In this document: in pieces, positions 43,887 through 54,729 of the stretch
Numbering within the stretch: position 1 is the stretch's first letter
Layout: the number at the start of each line of letters is the position of its first letter
From: Moorella sp. E308F
Lineage (GTDB): Bacteria; Bacillota; DSM-521; Neomoorellales; Neomoorellaceae
DNA length: 64,000 bases
Assembly: GCF_006538365.1 (NCBI RefSeq)
Contig: NZ_BJKN01000002.1
Span: forward strand, 944,411 to 1,008,410
Direction: 5' to 3'
Position numbers and translations under genes: made by a program
The notes under the pieces: generated by a model
Databases searched by the model: none
The model's input: only the letters and a program-made list of their open reading frames with translations
Told to the model about the DNA's origin: nothing

Positions 43887-45491
43887 CTATTCGATTCCCG
43901 GGAAAAATACATAGAGGATTAACCAGCCCAGGATTCCTACTACAAAAGTAAGAATAGCATTGTACAGGGCCGTACGGCGCAGGCACTCGCCTTCACGCCC
44001 GCCCTGGCCGGTTACGCCGGTACCCAAAGCCACATTCATAGGACAAAACATATTTCCAATTGCACCGCCAGAAGTCTGCAGGCCTAAAATTACAAAGGGA
44101 CTTATCATCAGCAGTTTAGCCACGTCCCACTGGAGGCCGGTAAAAAGTACATTGGAATTAGTGTTGCTGCCGGTCATGAAAGCACCTAGAACACCAATCC
44201 AGGGAGAAAAGATAGGATAAAGTTTCCCCGTGTTGGCTAGACCCTCGGCTAAATAACGGGTAATGCCAACTTCCATCATGACTACGCCCATCATGGTCAT
44301 GGTCGTAACCGTCATGGTAGCGCCCATGGCCTGCTTTATAATTCGGTTAAGCAGCATTTGGCCTCCTTTTTCCGGCCACAGGCCACGCGCTTTATAGAAC
44401 AAATAGGATAAAAAGGCTGCTGTAAAAATCAATGTGCCGGGAGCAGTAAACACAGCAATAGACTGGTATTTCTTGACTGCTTTATTGGTAAAGCCAAGCA
44501 AAGTAGTTGTTTCCGGAAAAGGAAATCCTATATTTATCAAACCTGCTAGATACGCCTTCAATGGTCGGATTAAATATACAGTAAATACTATTATTATTAA
44601 TGCGTAATAAGCGAAAAAGGCTACGTTAAAACTGTAAGGTTCAGTAGTAGCAGCAGCTATCTCGACGGTAGTATAATCAGCAACTTTCGGGCGGTACATG
44701 GGCAGTTTGGGAACAACCAGGCCGCCAACTATTAGACCCGCCGCTCCAGCTACAAAGGAAGCTACATAAGGAGCAACAAAATTGGCTACCAGGTTCAATA
44801 CGGCACCCATGGTCACCCCAATTAGCAAAATAGCAGGGGTACCTTCACGTATACATTTCCAGCCACCGTACATATGAGCAATACTATAACCGCATAAAAT
44901 ACAGGCTATACCCAGGAAAAAGGCGGCAAACAGGGCTAATCGACCTGGATCGAGAGTGGTTAATCTTTCTAAAATTGAAAAGGAGGAACCAAGGGAACCG
45001 AAAGTCACTGCCCAGGAGTGGCCAATGAGCGCCGTAGCTGCAGCAAATATGGGATCAAATCCCAGGCCCACCAGTAATGGCGCCGCAACGGCCACCGGTG
45101 CCCCATAACCACATACCCCTTGCACAAACCCTGGGAAAGCCCAGCCCAAAACAAGCAATTGTAAAATCTTATTGCCTCCAGTTAAGCGGGTAAAAGTATC
45201 AGAAATAACTTTAAAGCCACCCACTAAATCGACAACATTGTAAACTGTCATGGCGCCCCAGATAATGTACAGCACCCATACGGTAGCCCATAAGCCTTTT
45301 AAAGTGCCTGCAGATAAAATATGAAGGTGGCCGCCGAACCAAGTATAGGCTACAATTAAAGTTAAAACCCAACCTACTATTCCCGAACGCCCACCGCTCC
45401 ATCTAAAAACCATCATTAAAATTAATACGGCCAGAATAGGTACTAAACACAAAAACCACAACCAAACGCTCATTTGCGGTAGACCATGCAT
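43887..45491 (-). CDS. LctP-family permease (lactate/glycolate type, possibly oxalate)
   Basis: About 534 residues with 12 or more membrane helices. LctP-family features include SYSIAHMYGG-like segments, FVQGVCGYGAPVAVAAPLLV near 125, TGSNTNSNVLFTGLQWDVAK near 435 and PMNVALGTGVTGQGGREGEC near 480. ATG 45491 is used; a TTG two codons upstream has better spacing to AAGGAGG. The family carries L-lactate and glycolate with protons. Because the gene follows oxalate oxidoreductase, oxalate or glycolate import is a reasonable inference. Two TAGACAAAT boxes precede it. Confidence 0.87.
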   Translation of the reverse strand: MHGLPQMSVWLWFLCLVPILAVLILMMVFRWSGGRSGIVGWVLTLIVAYTWFGGHLHILSAGTLKGLWATVWVLYIIWGAMTVYNVVDLVGGFKVISDTFTRLTGGNKILQLLVLGWAFPGFVQGVCGYGAPVAVAAPLLVGLGFDPIFAAATALIGHSWAVTFGSLGSSFSILERLTTLDPGRLALFAAFFLGIACILCGYSIAHMYGGWKCIREGTPAILLIGVTMGAVLNLVANFVAPYVASFVAGAAGLIVGGLVVPKLPMYRPKVADYTTVEIAAATTEPYSFNVAFFAYYALIIIVFTVYLIRPLKAYLAGLINIGFPFPETTTLLGFTNKAVKKYQSIAVFTAPGTLIFTAAFLSYLFYKARGLWPEKGGQMLLNRIIKQAMGATMTVTTMTMMGVVMMEVGITRYLAEGLANTGKLYPIFSPWIGVLGAFMTGSNTNSNVLFTGLQWDVAKLLMISPFVILGLQTSGGAIGNMFCPMNVALGTGVTGQGGREGECLRRTALYNAILTFVVGILGWLILYVFFPGIE

Positions 45492-45519
45492 ACTCAACTA
45501 ATCCTCCTTTATATAATAA

Positions 45520-45548
45520 ATTTGTCTAAAATTCACTTTATTTGTCTA
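45520..45548 (-). promoter_or_regulatory. Paired TAGACAAAT boxes upstream of the LctP gene
   Basis: On the minus strand TAGACAAAT occurs twice, one at 45520-45528 and one at 45540-45548, a 20-base period. An AT-rich -10-like TATTATATA follows, then AAGGAGG. This looks like a promoter with a repeated activator or repressor site. Confidence 0.4.
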
Positions 45549-45713
45549 ATTAACCGACTTATAGAGCCGCGTTTGGATGTGGAATATCTATTTTTTGACT
45601 TATGTTATTTTGAAAAAAATAGCTGATACTGCAAACGTTGTTATAAATTTCAGTTGCTGGCATAGAAAAGTCATTGTAAATTTCACCTTGTATTCCCGGT
45701 AAAACAAATAGGG

Positions 45714-45776
45714 TTTGCTCCAGGTAACCATTCCAGGTTACCTGGAGCAAAACGTTACTCAACTTATAGTTGAGTA
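45714..45776 (-). other. Two stem-loops between oxalate oxidoreductase beta gene and permease
   Basis: A 16-bp perfect stem (TTTGCTCCAGGTAACC with its complement, six-base loop) at 45714-45751, and a smaller TACTCAAC/GTTGAGTA hairpin at 45756-45776 that begins directly at the beta subunit stop. Neither is followed by a T-run on the minus strand. They could be a weak terminator, a processing site or 3' stabilisers that separate expression of the enzyme from that of the permease. Confidence 0.55.
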
Positions 45777-47938
<2,162 letters not shown>

Positions 47939-47959
47939 TTTTTTCACCTCCTGAAAGGA

Positions 47960-48907
47960 TTAATTTTTAAAATCTAATTCTGGAACGCGGGATATGGCAC
48001 CGCTCGGACAGACGGCGGTGCAGAGACCGCAACCTTTGCAATATTTGAGGTTAAAAGCAGGTCCATCGTCGGACATGGCAATGCAGGAATCCGGGCAGGA
48101 GATCCAGCAGGTCCAGCACTGGGTGCAGGCTTCCTGGTTGAGGACGGGTCGCTGAATGCGCCAGTTACCGGTAACCATGCCTTCATTTTCTACCTGCGGG
48201 GAAGGAACGGTACCGGCAAAGGGCATTTGCTTCAATAGCTCTTTCGCCGTTACGGCTACTTCTTCTACCACTTCATGGGCCGGTAGCTCCCTTATCTGGG
48301 CTTCCTCATAACCCCGGCGCATGGCGGCAGGATTTTTGACTACTGCTGCCAGGTTATCAATATCTACAATACCGGTTGCCTTGACAACAGCTCCGGCAAT
48401 GGGTGCGGCTATACCAGCGCCAATACCGGTAGCGTCAGTCGCTCCTTCAGCCCCGGATAGGGTCATGACGGCCTGGGCCATGCTGTTGGCATCCACAGTG
48501 ACAATCCGGGCCAGGTTTCCGGTATCGCCCAGGAATTCCAAAATGGTATCAATGCTACGCCTGGTATTAACCACCAGGGTGGCGCCCGGCTTGATACCCT
48601 TCAAGATAGGGACACCCTTGACCAGGGCTTCCTCAACGACAACGACAATATCGGGATTCTCATTTTCGTAAACGTATTTGCTTTCAATGGGATCGCTGCT
48701 GATGCGGGCGTAAGCCCGTACCGGTACATAGATACGGTCGGGGAGATCGACATAGTTCTCCCACGCTTGCACATATTTGCCTTCTTTAGCAGCAGCTTCC
48801 GTTAAAGCCACCACTACGTCGCGGGCGTCTTTATTCATGACCACTCCGCGGGCCCAAACGGTAATCTGCTTTAGGTTGGGTTCGGCAAAGAGTTCTTGGG
48901 TGGACAA
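47960..48907 (-). CDS. Oxalate oxidoreductase fused gamma-delta subunit
   Basis: A 315-residue fusion. The gamma part (about 1-220) has the QITVWARGV start and GAGIAAPIAGAVVKATGIVD. The delta part carries two [4Fe-4S] motifs: CTQCWTCWISCPDSC near 262 and CKGCGLCTAVCPSG near 291. It is the first gene of the gamma-delta, alpha, beta set, 155 bases after the CDC48 ATPase gene. It passes electrons from the TPP site to ferredoxin. Fusion and length match the known Moorella subunit. Confidence 0.88.
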   Translation of the reverse strand: MSTQELFAEPNLKQITVWARGVVMNKDARDVVVALTEAAAKEGKYVQAWENYVDLPDRIYVPVRAYARISSDPIESKYVYENENPDIVVVVEEALVKGVPILKGIKPGATLVVNTRRSIDTILEFLGDTGNLARIVTVDANSMAQAVMTLSGAEGATDATGIGAGIAAPIAGAVVKATGIVDIDNLAAVVKNPAAMRRGYEEAQIRELPAHEVVEEVAVTAKELLKQMPFAGTVPSPQVENEGMVTGNWRIQRPVLNQEACTQCWTCWISCPDSCIAMSDDGPAFNLKYCKGCGLCTAVCPSGAISRVPELDFKN

Positions 48908-49062
48908 TTGACGTTCCTCCTTTCTTGCGTTTAAATGTCAGCAAAAGGGGGGTCTCCCATGACCGGGAGCCTTCCTGGCAGCCGGTGGCCGGGCCTTCCA
49001 AAAGCTGCAGTGGGAGTCGGTCCGGCCGCTGCCTTTAAAAGTTTCTGTTTTGTCTTCCAGCC

Positions 49063-51264
49063 TCACCTCCCCATCCTGGTCACTGCTCCGGGAATAACAT
49101 TATTCCAGACGGGGCGGACACTGCGGTTATCCACCCCGGTCCGCGCCTGGTGTTTTTCCTCCTGGATTTCAGCCAGGGCCTGCTCCAGGTGGCGAGTTTT
49201 AATAATACCCCGCCCCGGTTCGCCAACCGAATCACCCTTCACTATTTCGGCTACAGCCAGTAAAGCTGCCCGTTTGCACACGGCTTCAATTTCTGAGCCC
49301 ACCAGCCCTTCAGCTGCCTGGGCCAGGTTGTCTAAATTTAAGCCCCGCTCCACCGGCCGGGAGCGTAAATAAATCTCAAATATTTCTCGCCGGGCCGCCT
49401 GGTCCGGATAAGGAAACTCCAGGATCTGGTCAAAGCGTCCGGGCCGGAGGACTGCCGGGTCGAGGATGTCAATCCGGTTAGTTGCCCCCAGGACAATAAC
49501 TTCCCGCAGGTCCTCCAGGCCGTCAAGTTCCATTAAAAATTGGGATACCAGGCGGCTGCCAATGTTGCTCCCTTCGCCGCTTTTACGGGCGGGCAGCAGG
49601 GCATCGATTTCATCAAAAAATAGGAGGCAGGGAGAGGCCTGGCGCGCCTTGCGAAAAATCTCATGCAGTGTTTTTTCTGCCTCCCCCCACCAGTGGGAAA
49701 AGAGGAGGGAACTGTTTACAGGGATAAAGTTTATCCCGCTTTCTCGGGCCAGGGCCCTGGCTACCAGTGTCTTACCGGTGCCCGGCGGCCCGGAAAGCAA
49801 GATGCCTTTTGGTGCCGGCAAGTCAAATTGCTGGAAAAGCTCGGGATACAGCAGGGGCCACTGGACCATGGCCTGGAGGCGCTCTTTAATCTCGGCAAGG
49901 CCACCTACATCCCGCCACCCGGCCGAAGGAATCTCCATGGCGAACTCCCGTGTTGCTGAGGGTTCTACCTCTGCCAGGGCATCCAGGAAGTCACGCATAG
50001 TTACCTGGAGCTCCAGGTTATCCAGGGAATTTTTACCGAGCTGGAACCGGGCCAGGCCGCGGCGCAAGGCGTACATACCCGCTTCCCGGCAGAGGGCGGC
50101 CAGGTCAGCACCCACAAAGCCGTGGGTTATGGCTGCCAGTCGATCTAAGGAGACATCTCCTGCCAGAGACATACCCCGCGTGTGAATCTGCAAAATCTCC
50201 CGCCGGCCCCGCTGGTCGGGTACGTTAATGGCTATCTCCCGGTCAAAACGGCCCGGGCGCCGCAGGGCTGGGTCCACCAGGTCGGGTATATTTGTGGCTG
50301 CGATCACGATGACATTGCCGCGGGATTCCAGCCCGTCCATTAAAGCTAGCAACTGGGCGACCACGCGCTTTTCGACATCGCCGTGGACGTCGGCCCGGCG
50401 GGGCGCGATGGCATCAATCTCATCCAGGAAAATGATGCTCGGCGCCTTTTTCCTGGCCTCGTCAAAAACCTGGCGCAGGCGGGCTTCGCTTTCACCGTAG
50501 TATTTATGCATTATCTCCGGGCCGTTGACATGAATGAAGTGGGCATCAGTTTCGGAAGCCACGGCCCGGGCAATGAGGGTTTTGCCCGTACCGGGAGCGC
50601 CGTACATGAGAATACCCTTCGGCGCTTCCACACCCAGCCGGTGAAACAATTGCGGGTATTTCAGAGGTAGTTCGATAATTTCCCGGACCCGCTGGACTTC
50701 TTTAGCCAGGCCACCAATATCTTCATATGTCACCCGCTGGCCCCGGCCTTCCGTGTCCTCGCCGCCTTTAAAGCGTACCGCCGTATCCCGGGTAATAACT
50801 ACCGCACCCCGGGGTGCCACCCCTTCGACAGTAAAGGCCTCATCGCCACCGGTAAACTGGGGGATGGTTACCTGGTCCCCGGGCATTACGGCGCGGCCAA
50901 TTAAATGTTTTTTCAAATGAATAATCTCATGTTCACCGGCCAGGGTCCAGCCCGGGAGCACCGGTGCCAGGATGACAGTCCGGGCCGGCTGCCACTCCTG
51001 TCCTGTAAGGATAATGCCTTCACCAATACCTACCCCGGCATTTTGTCTTAAAATGCCGTCCATTTGGATGTTCCCAGGCGGGCACCCCTCTTGAAAGGCG
51101 GGCATTATCCTGGCCACCGTTGTCCGCTTGCCGGTTATGGCTACCACATCATTGGGCTTTAGGCCCAGTTCTTCCATCACGTCGGAAAGTACTCTGGCAA
51201 TACCTTTTCGAGCGTCTTCAACCATACCTTCGCAGACACGGAGCTTAACCCCAGCTTCGGCCAT
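49063..51264 (-). CDS. CDC48/VAT-like double-AAA ATPase
   Basis: A 733-residue protein of a type common in archaea and rare in bacteria. The N domain (about 1-165, VCEGMVEDARKGIARVLSDV and GDQVTIPQF) is a double-psi barrel plus a four-stranded part. D1 has Walker A GAPGTGKT at 222 and Walker B IIFLDEIDAIAPRR at 277. D2 has Walker A GPPGTGKT at 492 and Walker B LLFFDEIDALLPAR. GAT-NRID and GRFDQILEFP sensor segments are intact, so both rings look active. It probably unfolds proteins. ATG 51264 follows GAGGGGA. It stands directly upstream of the oxalate oxidoreductase genes. Confidence 0.92.
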   Translation of the reverse strand: MAEAGVKLRVCEGMVEDARKGIARVLSDVMEELGLKPNDVVAITGKRTTVARIMPAFQEGCPPGNIQMDGILRQNAGVGIGEGIILTGQEWQPARTVILAPVLPGWTLAGEHEIIHLKKHLIGRAVMPGDQVTIPQFTGGDEAFTVEGVAPRGAVVITRDTAVRFKGGEDTEGRGQRVTYEDIGGLAKEVQRVREIIELPLKYPQLFHRLGVEAPKGILMYGAPGTGKTLIARAVASETDAHFIHVNGPEIMHKYYGESEARLRQVFDEARKKAPSIIFLDEIDAIAPRRADVHGDVEKRVVAQLLALMDGLESRGNVIVIAATNIPDLVDPALRRPGRFDREIAINVPDQRGRREILQIHTRGMSLAGDVSLDRLAAITHGFVGADLAALCREAGMYALRRGLARFQLGKNSLDNLELQVTMRDFLDALAEVEPSATREFAMEIPSAGWRDVGGLAEIKERLQAMVQWPLLYPELFQQFDLPAPKGILLSGPPGTGKTLVARALARESGINFIPVNSSLLFSHWWGEAEKTLHEIFRKARQASPCLLFFDEIDALLPARKSGEGSNIGSRLVSQFLMELDGLEDLREVIVLGATNRIDILDPAVLRPGRFDQILEFPYPDQAARREIFEIYLRSRPVERGLNLDNLAQAAEGLVGSEIEAVCKRAALLAVAEIVKGDSVGEPGRGIIKTRHLEQALAEIQEEKHQARTGVDNRSVRPVWNNVIPGAVTRMGR

Positions 51265-51294
51265 AAATGCGTCCCCTCGCCGTTTATGTTAATT

Positions 51295-51309
51295 GGTATA
51301 CGGTATACC
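51295..51309. promoter_or_regulatory. GntR operator candidate in the CDC48 leader
   Basis: GGTATACGGTATACC is a perfect inverted repeat of seven bases each side with one central base. It resembles operators of FCD-type GntR regulators (TGGTATACCA core). Confidence 0.6.
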
Positions 51310-51429
51310 TTTTTTATAGTATTTATAAAATCGACTGCACCTTTATGGTCCTAAATTTTATAGCTTGTCGAATTTATGCTTTTTCGTTAGTTATTTAAGA
51401 CCACCAACAGAATGGGTATTAAATTTACT

Positions 51430-51437
51430 GGTATACC
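51430..51437. promoter_or_regulatory. GntR operator candidate near the CDC48 transcription start
   Basis: GGTATACC, the eight-base palindromic core of the neighbouring operators, lies 20 bases downstream of the sigma-H-like -10. Confidence 0.5.
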
Positions 51438-51457
51438 TTGTGTTTACGTTTATAATT

Positions 51458-51482
51458 ATTCGACGCTTCGTCAGAGATTCCT
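51458..51482 (-). promoter_or_regulatory. Sigma-H-like promoter ahead of the CDC48-oxalate oxidoreductase genes
   Basis: Minus-strand AGGAATC and GAATAATT separated by 14 bases. The flanking TTAACCAGCAGGAA and GTCGAATAA match the site ahead of the ROK gene. The predicted leader to the CDC48 ATG is about 190 bases and holds two GGTATACC sites. Confidence 0.55.
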
Positions 51483-51505
51483 GCTGGTTAATCAAAACTT
51501 TTTCG

Positions 51506-52204
51506 TTAATATCTGGTATTTTTTTGATCCCTTAAGGCCAGCTGAAGGAAGTAGGCTTGACGGGAATTTTCTATATGCTGCCGGGCAATTCTTTCCGCCC
51601 TTTCGCCGTCACCTTTCTTAAGGGCTTCCAGCAGCTCCCGGTGCTCCCTAGTTGCAGCCCTCGTCCGGCCTGGGACACTGTAACCGACCCTGGTAAAGCC
51701 TACTATATAGTCTACCAGGTTATCAATCATCTGGTGCAGGCGAGGACTCTGAGCAGCCGTACAGATGATTTTATTAAACTCCAGGTGCAGTTCCTGCAAC
51801 CTTTCATGATCGTCTTCGTCACAGGCCTTTTCCATGGCATTAACAAGCTCGTTTAATCTTTTTAGCTGAACCGGATTAATATGTTCAGCAGCCAGTCGGG
51901 CGGCCAATCCTTCCAGGACGGCCCGGATGCTGTAGACTTCCCAAGCTTCCCGGGTGGACATACGGGCGACCACCACTCCACGCCGGGGCAGGTGCTCGAC
52001 CAGGCCTTCCAGCTCCAGCTTACGGATGGCCTCCCGTACCGGCGTGCGGCTGACGCCCAGCTGTTTGGCTATTTTCCTTTCCACCAGGCGGGTGCCTGGT
52101 TCCAGGCGGCCGGTGAGGATGGCTTCCCGTAAAGCATTGTAGGCTTCCTGGCGCACAGGCTGGTAGTTCTGCAGGTCGATTGGTTCAAGGATGCTTTCCA
52201 TCAT
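51506..52204 (-). CDS. GntR family regulator with FCD domain
   Basis: A 232-residue regulator. The winged helix (AYNALREAILTGRLEPGTRL and QLGVSRTPVREAIRKLELEG) is followed by an all-helical FCD ligand domain with metal-binding His/Asp/Glu pattern (EEL-like ELHLEFNKIICTAAQSPRLH and REHRELLEALKKGDGERAER). Members sense lactate, pyruvate, glycolate and similar acids. Lying ahead of the CDC48-oxalate oxidoreductase genes, it probably controls them, and GGTATACC sites near both promoters support this. Confidence 0.9.
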   Translation of the reverse strand: MMESILEPIDLQNYQPVRQEAYNALREAILTGRLEPGTRLVERKIAKQLGVSRTPVREAIRKLELEGLVEHLPRRGVVVARMSTREAWEVYSIRAVLEGLAARLAAEHINPVQLKRLNELVNAMEKACDEDDHERLQELHLEFNKIICTAAQSPRLHQMIDNLVDYIVGFTRVGYSVPGRTRAATREHRELLEALKKGDGERAERIARQHIENSRQAYFLQLALRDQKNTRY

Positions 52205-52342
52205 ATCCCCTCCTTGCGTAAATTTGGTGTAAGAGGTGAGAAGTGTGGGTGGGCTTTTTCCACCCTGCGCCGTTAGTGGGAACTTACCGTCACGAGGCGC
52301 TCCCGCCTCTGTTGTTAAAATAAAAATCCTTCTGCTCTATAT

Positions 52343-52357
52343 GGTATATGGGATACC
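52343..52357. promoter_or_regulatory. GntR operator candidate upstream of the gntR gene
   Basis: GGTATATGGGATACC, an imperfect inverted repeat of the GGTATACC type, located 139 bases ahead of the GntR start. This is consistent with autoregulation. Confidence 0.5.
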
Positions 52358-52412
52358 TTAACATAAAATTAGCACATATCATGTTAAATGACAAGGGGGG
52401 GAATAAAAATAA

Positions 52413-52452
52413 AACGCGCTCTTCCCGGTTTTTAACGGGGAGATTGCGCGTT
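52413..52452 (-). terminator. Terminator after dsrM
   Basis: AACGCGC pairs with GCGCGTT around an inner TCTTCCC/GGGGAGA stem, and on the minus strand TTTTATTTTTATT follows. It lies nine bases beyond the dsrM stop. Confidence 0.85.
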
Positions 52453-52460
52453 AACCCCCT

Positions 52461-53453
52461 CTAACCCTTTTCTACCGGCAGGCCGGCCATTTTCATTTTT
52501 TCCCTGAACTCTTCTTCGTACTCTTCATAGGTGTGAACCTTGACCGGGTAATTCCAGGGGTTGATATGCCTCCTGGCGCGGCTATCGTTGGGCAGGTTGC
52601 GGGTAGGGCTGAGGAAAATTCCACCCATGTGTACCAGCTTGCTGAAGGGGAAATAGGCACCCAGGATGCACACGAGAAATAAGTGGATGTAGAAAAGAAC
52701 GCCAATTCCTTCCGGGACCCTGGGTCTGAAGGTCACCAGCCCGATAGTCAATTCCTTAACTGCCGTAATGTCTACCCTGAAAAAATAGCGCATGAGAATG
52801 CCTGTGCTAGCTATTCCCAGGATCAAAAAGAGGGGGAGGTAGTCGGCAGGGAGGGAGATATAGCGCACTTGGGGAATAACCACCCGCCTGAGAAAGAGAT
52901 AAGTCACAGCAACTAAAATAACTATATCAGTTATATAAAGCCCCTGCAGGCCGAAGCGGAAAAAGCCGTCGATGGCTTCCAGCCAGGAAACAAAGGCCGG
53001 CACCGGCTCGGTAAAAAAGCGCAGGTGGCGGAGGAAAATAATCAGGAAGGACCAGTGAAACAGCAGCCCCCCCAACCAGAGCCACTTTTCCCAATGATAG
53101 GCCAGCCGGGGACCCCGGTGTAATTCCATCCTGGTATTTCGCAACAGAGAGCGGAAGAACAATACTTCCAGGGCAATTCTGCCTATCACACCGGCAGTGC
53201 TGGAAGGGTTGTCAAATGTGCTCGCCTTAATCCAGGGCAGGGATTTCTGTTGCCCGGCAGTGGTGGGTATCCGGAAAGGTACCGGCACCCGCGCCCACTT
53301 TATGACCCGGTAGGCCATGCCTGCTAAAAATATGGCGATGGCGGCATAGGGTATGATAACCCCAAACAGGTAGTGCCACCCTGCCAATCCCGCACCGAGA
53401 TAAACTACCAGCATGAGAACGATGACACCAAAAAAGGAAAATGCCATTCCCAT
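52461..53453 (-). CDS. dsrM: Sulfite-reduction complex cytochrome b subunit DsrM
   Basis: About 330 residues with six or so membrane helices of the NarI/DsrM type. FHWSFLIIFLRHLRFFT and HLFLVCILGAYFPFSKLVHM hold the paired histidines expected to bind two b haems. It accepts electrons from menaquinol and passes them to DsrK. ATG 53453 has a GAGGGG site seven bases upstream; the ATG at 53468 is in that site and is less likely. Here it is the last gene of the set, not the first as in most dsrMKJOP operons. Confidence 0.87.
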   Translation of the reverse strand: MGMAFSFFGVIVLMLVVYLGAGLAGWHYLFGVIIPYAAIAIFLAGMAYRVIKWARVPVPFRIPTTAGQQKSLPWIKASTFDNPSSTAGVIGRIALEVLFFRSLLRNTRMELHRGPRLAYHWEKWLWLGGLLFHWSFLIIFLRHLRFFTEPVPAFVSWLEAIDGFFRFGLQGLYITDIVILVAVTYLFLRRVVIPQVRYISLPADYLPLFLILGIASTGILMRYFFRVDITAVKELTIGLVTFRPRVPEGIGVLFYIHLFLVCILGAYFPFSKLVHMGGIFLSPTRNLPNDSRARRHINPWNYPVKVHTYEEYEEEFREKMKMAGLPVEKG

Positions 53454-53473
53454 TGCTTTACCCCTCATTTCCG

Positions 53474-54631
53474 CTAGACTGTCTCTTCTTTGACGCTAAT
53501 TGCTATTTTATACAGAAAGGTAAGTACCAGGAAGCCGGTTGCCCAGACGCCCAGAGCAATTAAGATTTCCGGCAGAGTGGGCACGTACTCGGTAACCCTT
53601 TCAAAGGGATTGGGGACAAAGCCGCCAATGACCAGACCTATTCCCTTTTCAATCCACATGGAAACAAAAACCGCCGCGCAGGCTAACTGGAGGTAACTAT
53701 CCCTGGTACGCGTTCCTGGGTTAATCAAAAGCACCAGGGCGAAAACCACCAGGATGGCAAAGGCCCACATCCAGGAAACGAGCCTGCTATGACCATCCAG
53801 GCCGGCAAAGAGGTACTTGAGGGTATATATACCATGGGCCGGTACCTGGCTGTAAAAGGCGGTGAAAAATTCCAACCCGATAAAAAAGGTACTGACGATG
53901 GTGGCGTAGGTGACTATTGCCGCCAGCTTTTGGATAGCTTCCCTGCCGGGATCAAATTTACTGACCCGTTTAATGATATAGCACAGCAGGATCAGCAGGG
54001 CCGGACCGGAAGCAAATGCCGACGCCAGGAAGCGGGCCGCCATAATGGCCGTCAGCCAGTAGTGCCTGCCCGGCAGGCCGGCGTAGAGGAAGGCCGTAAC
54101 CGTATGAATGCTAACAGCCCAGGGGATGGAGATATAAACCAATACCTTTGTCCAGGCCGGGGGCGGAACGGCTTTATATTCTGCCTCCAGGGCATGCCAG
54201 CCGGCAATGATGTTTAAAAGGAGGTACCCGTTCAGCGCGATCATATCCCAGAAAAACATCGAGTTGGGGGTGGGATAGAAGATCATATTAAGAATTCGCA
54301 TGGGCTTACCGACATCGACTAGTACGAACAGCAGGCACATGATCAGGGCGGCAACAGCCAGGAACTCTCCCAGGATGGTAATCCTGCCGAAGGCTTTGAC
54401 ATTATGCAGGTAATAAGGCAGGACGACCATGACTGCCGAGGCCGCCACCCCCACCAGGAAGGTAAACTGGCTGATGTACAGCCCCCAGGAAACATCCCTG
54501 CTCATACCGGTAATGGTCAGCCCTTTATCCAACTGCCAGAGGTAGCAGGTAAAACCGGTCCCGATAAGGACGAGTAAAAGGGTTATCCAGCCCCAGTATC
54601 TTTTGCTCCCAGTTAAAGCCTTTACCAGCAT
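53474..54631 (-). CDS. dsrP: Sulfite-reduction complex membrane subunit DsrP (NrfD family)
   Basis: A 385-residue integral membrane protein with about ten helices of the NrfD/PsrC family. Segments such as MSRDVSWGLYISQFTFLVGV near 40 and LDGHSRLVSWMWAF near 275 fit the quinone-site region. It has no cofactors of its own and works with the Fe-S protein DsrO. It follows dsrO by 98 bases. Confidence 0.88.
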   Translation of the reverse strand: MLVKALTGSKRYWGWITLLLVLIGTGFTCYLWQLDKGLTITGMSRDVSWGLYISQFTFLVGVAASAVMVVLPYYLHNVKAFGRITILGEFLAVAALIMCLLFVLVDVGKPMRILNMIFYPTPNSMFFWDMIALNGYLLLNIIAGWHALEAEYKAVPPPAWTKVLVYISIPWAVSIHTVTAFLYAGLPGRHYWLTAIMAARFLASAFASGPALLILLCYIIKRVSKFDPGREAIQKLAAIVTYATIVSTFFIGLEFFTAFYSQVPAHGIYTLKYLFAGLDGHSRLVSWMWAFAILVVFALVLLINPGTRTRDSYLQLACAAVFVSMWIEKGIGLVIGGFVPNPFERVTEYVPTLPEILIALGVWATGFLVLTFLYKIAISVKEETV

Positions 54632-54729
54632 ATCTACCCTTCCTCCGCCTCATTTTCTCCCGTATATCAGCGACGGCCGGGGACCGTCGTCCAATGCCAT
54701 CTTGAGAAATTCCCATCCAGGAAGCCGTT

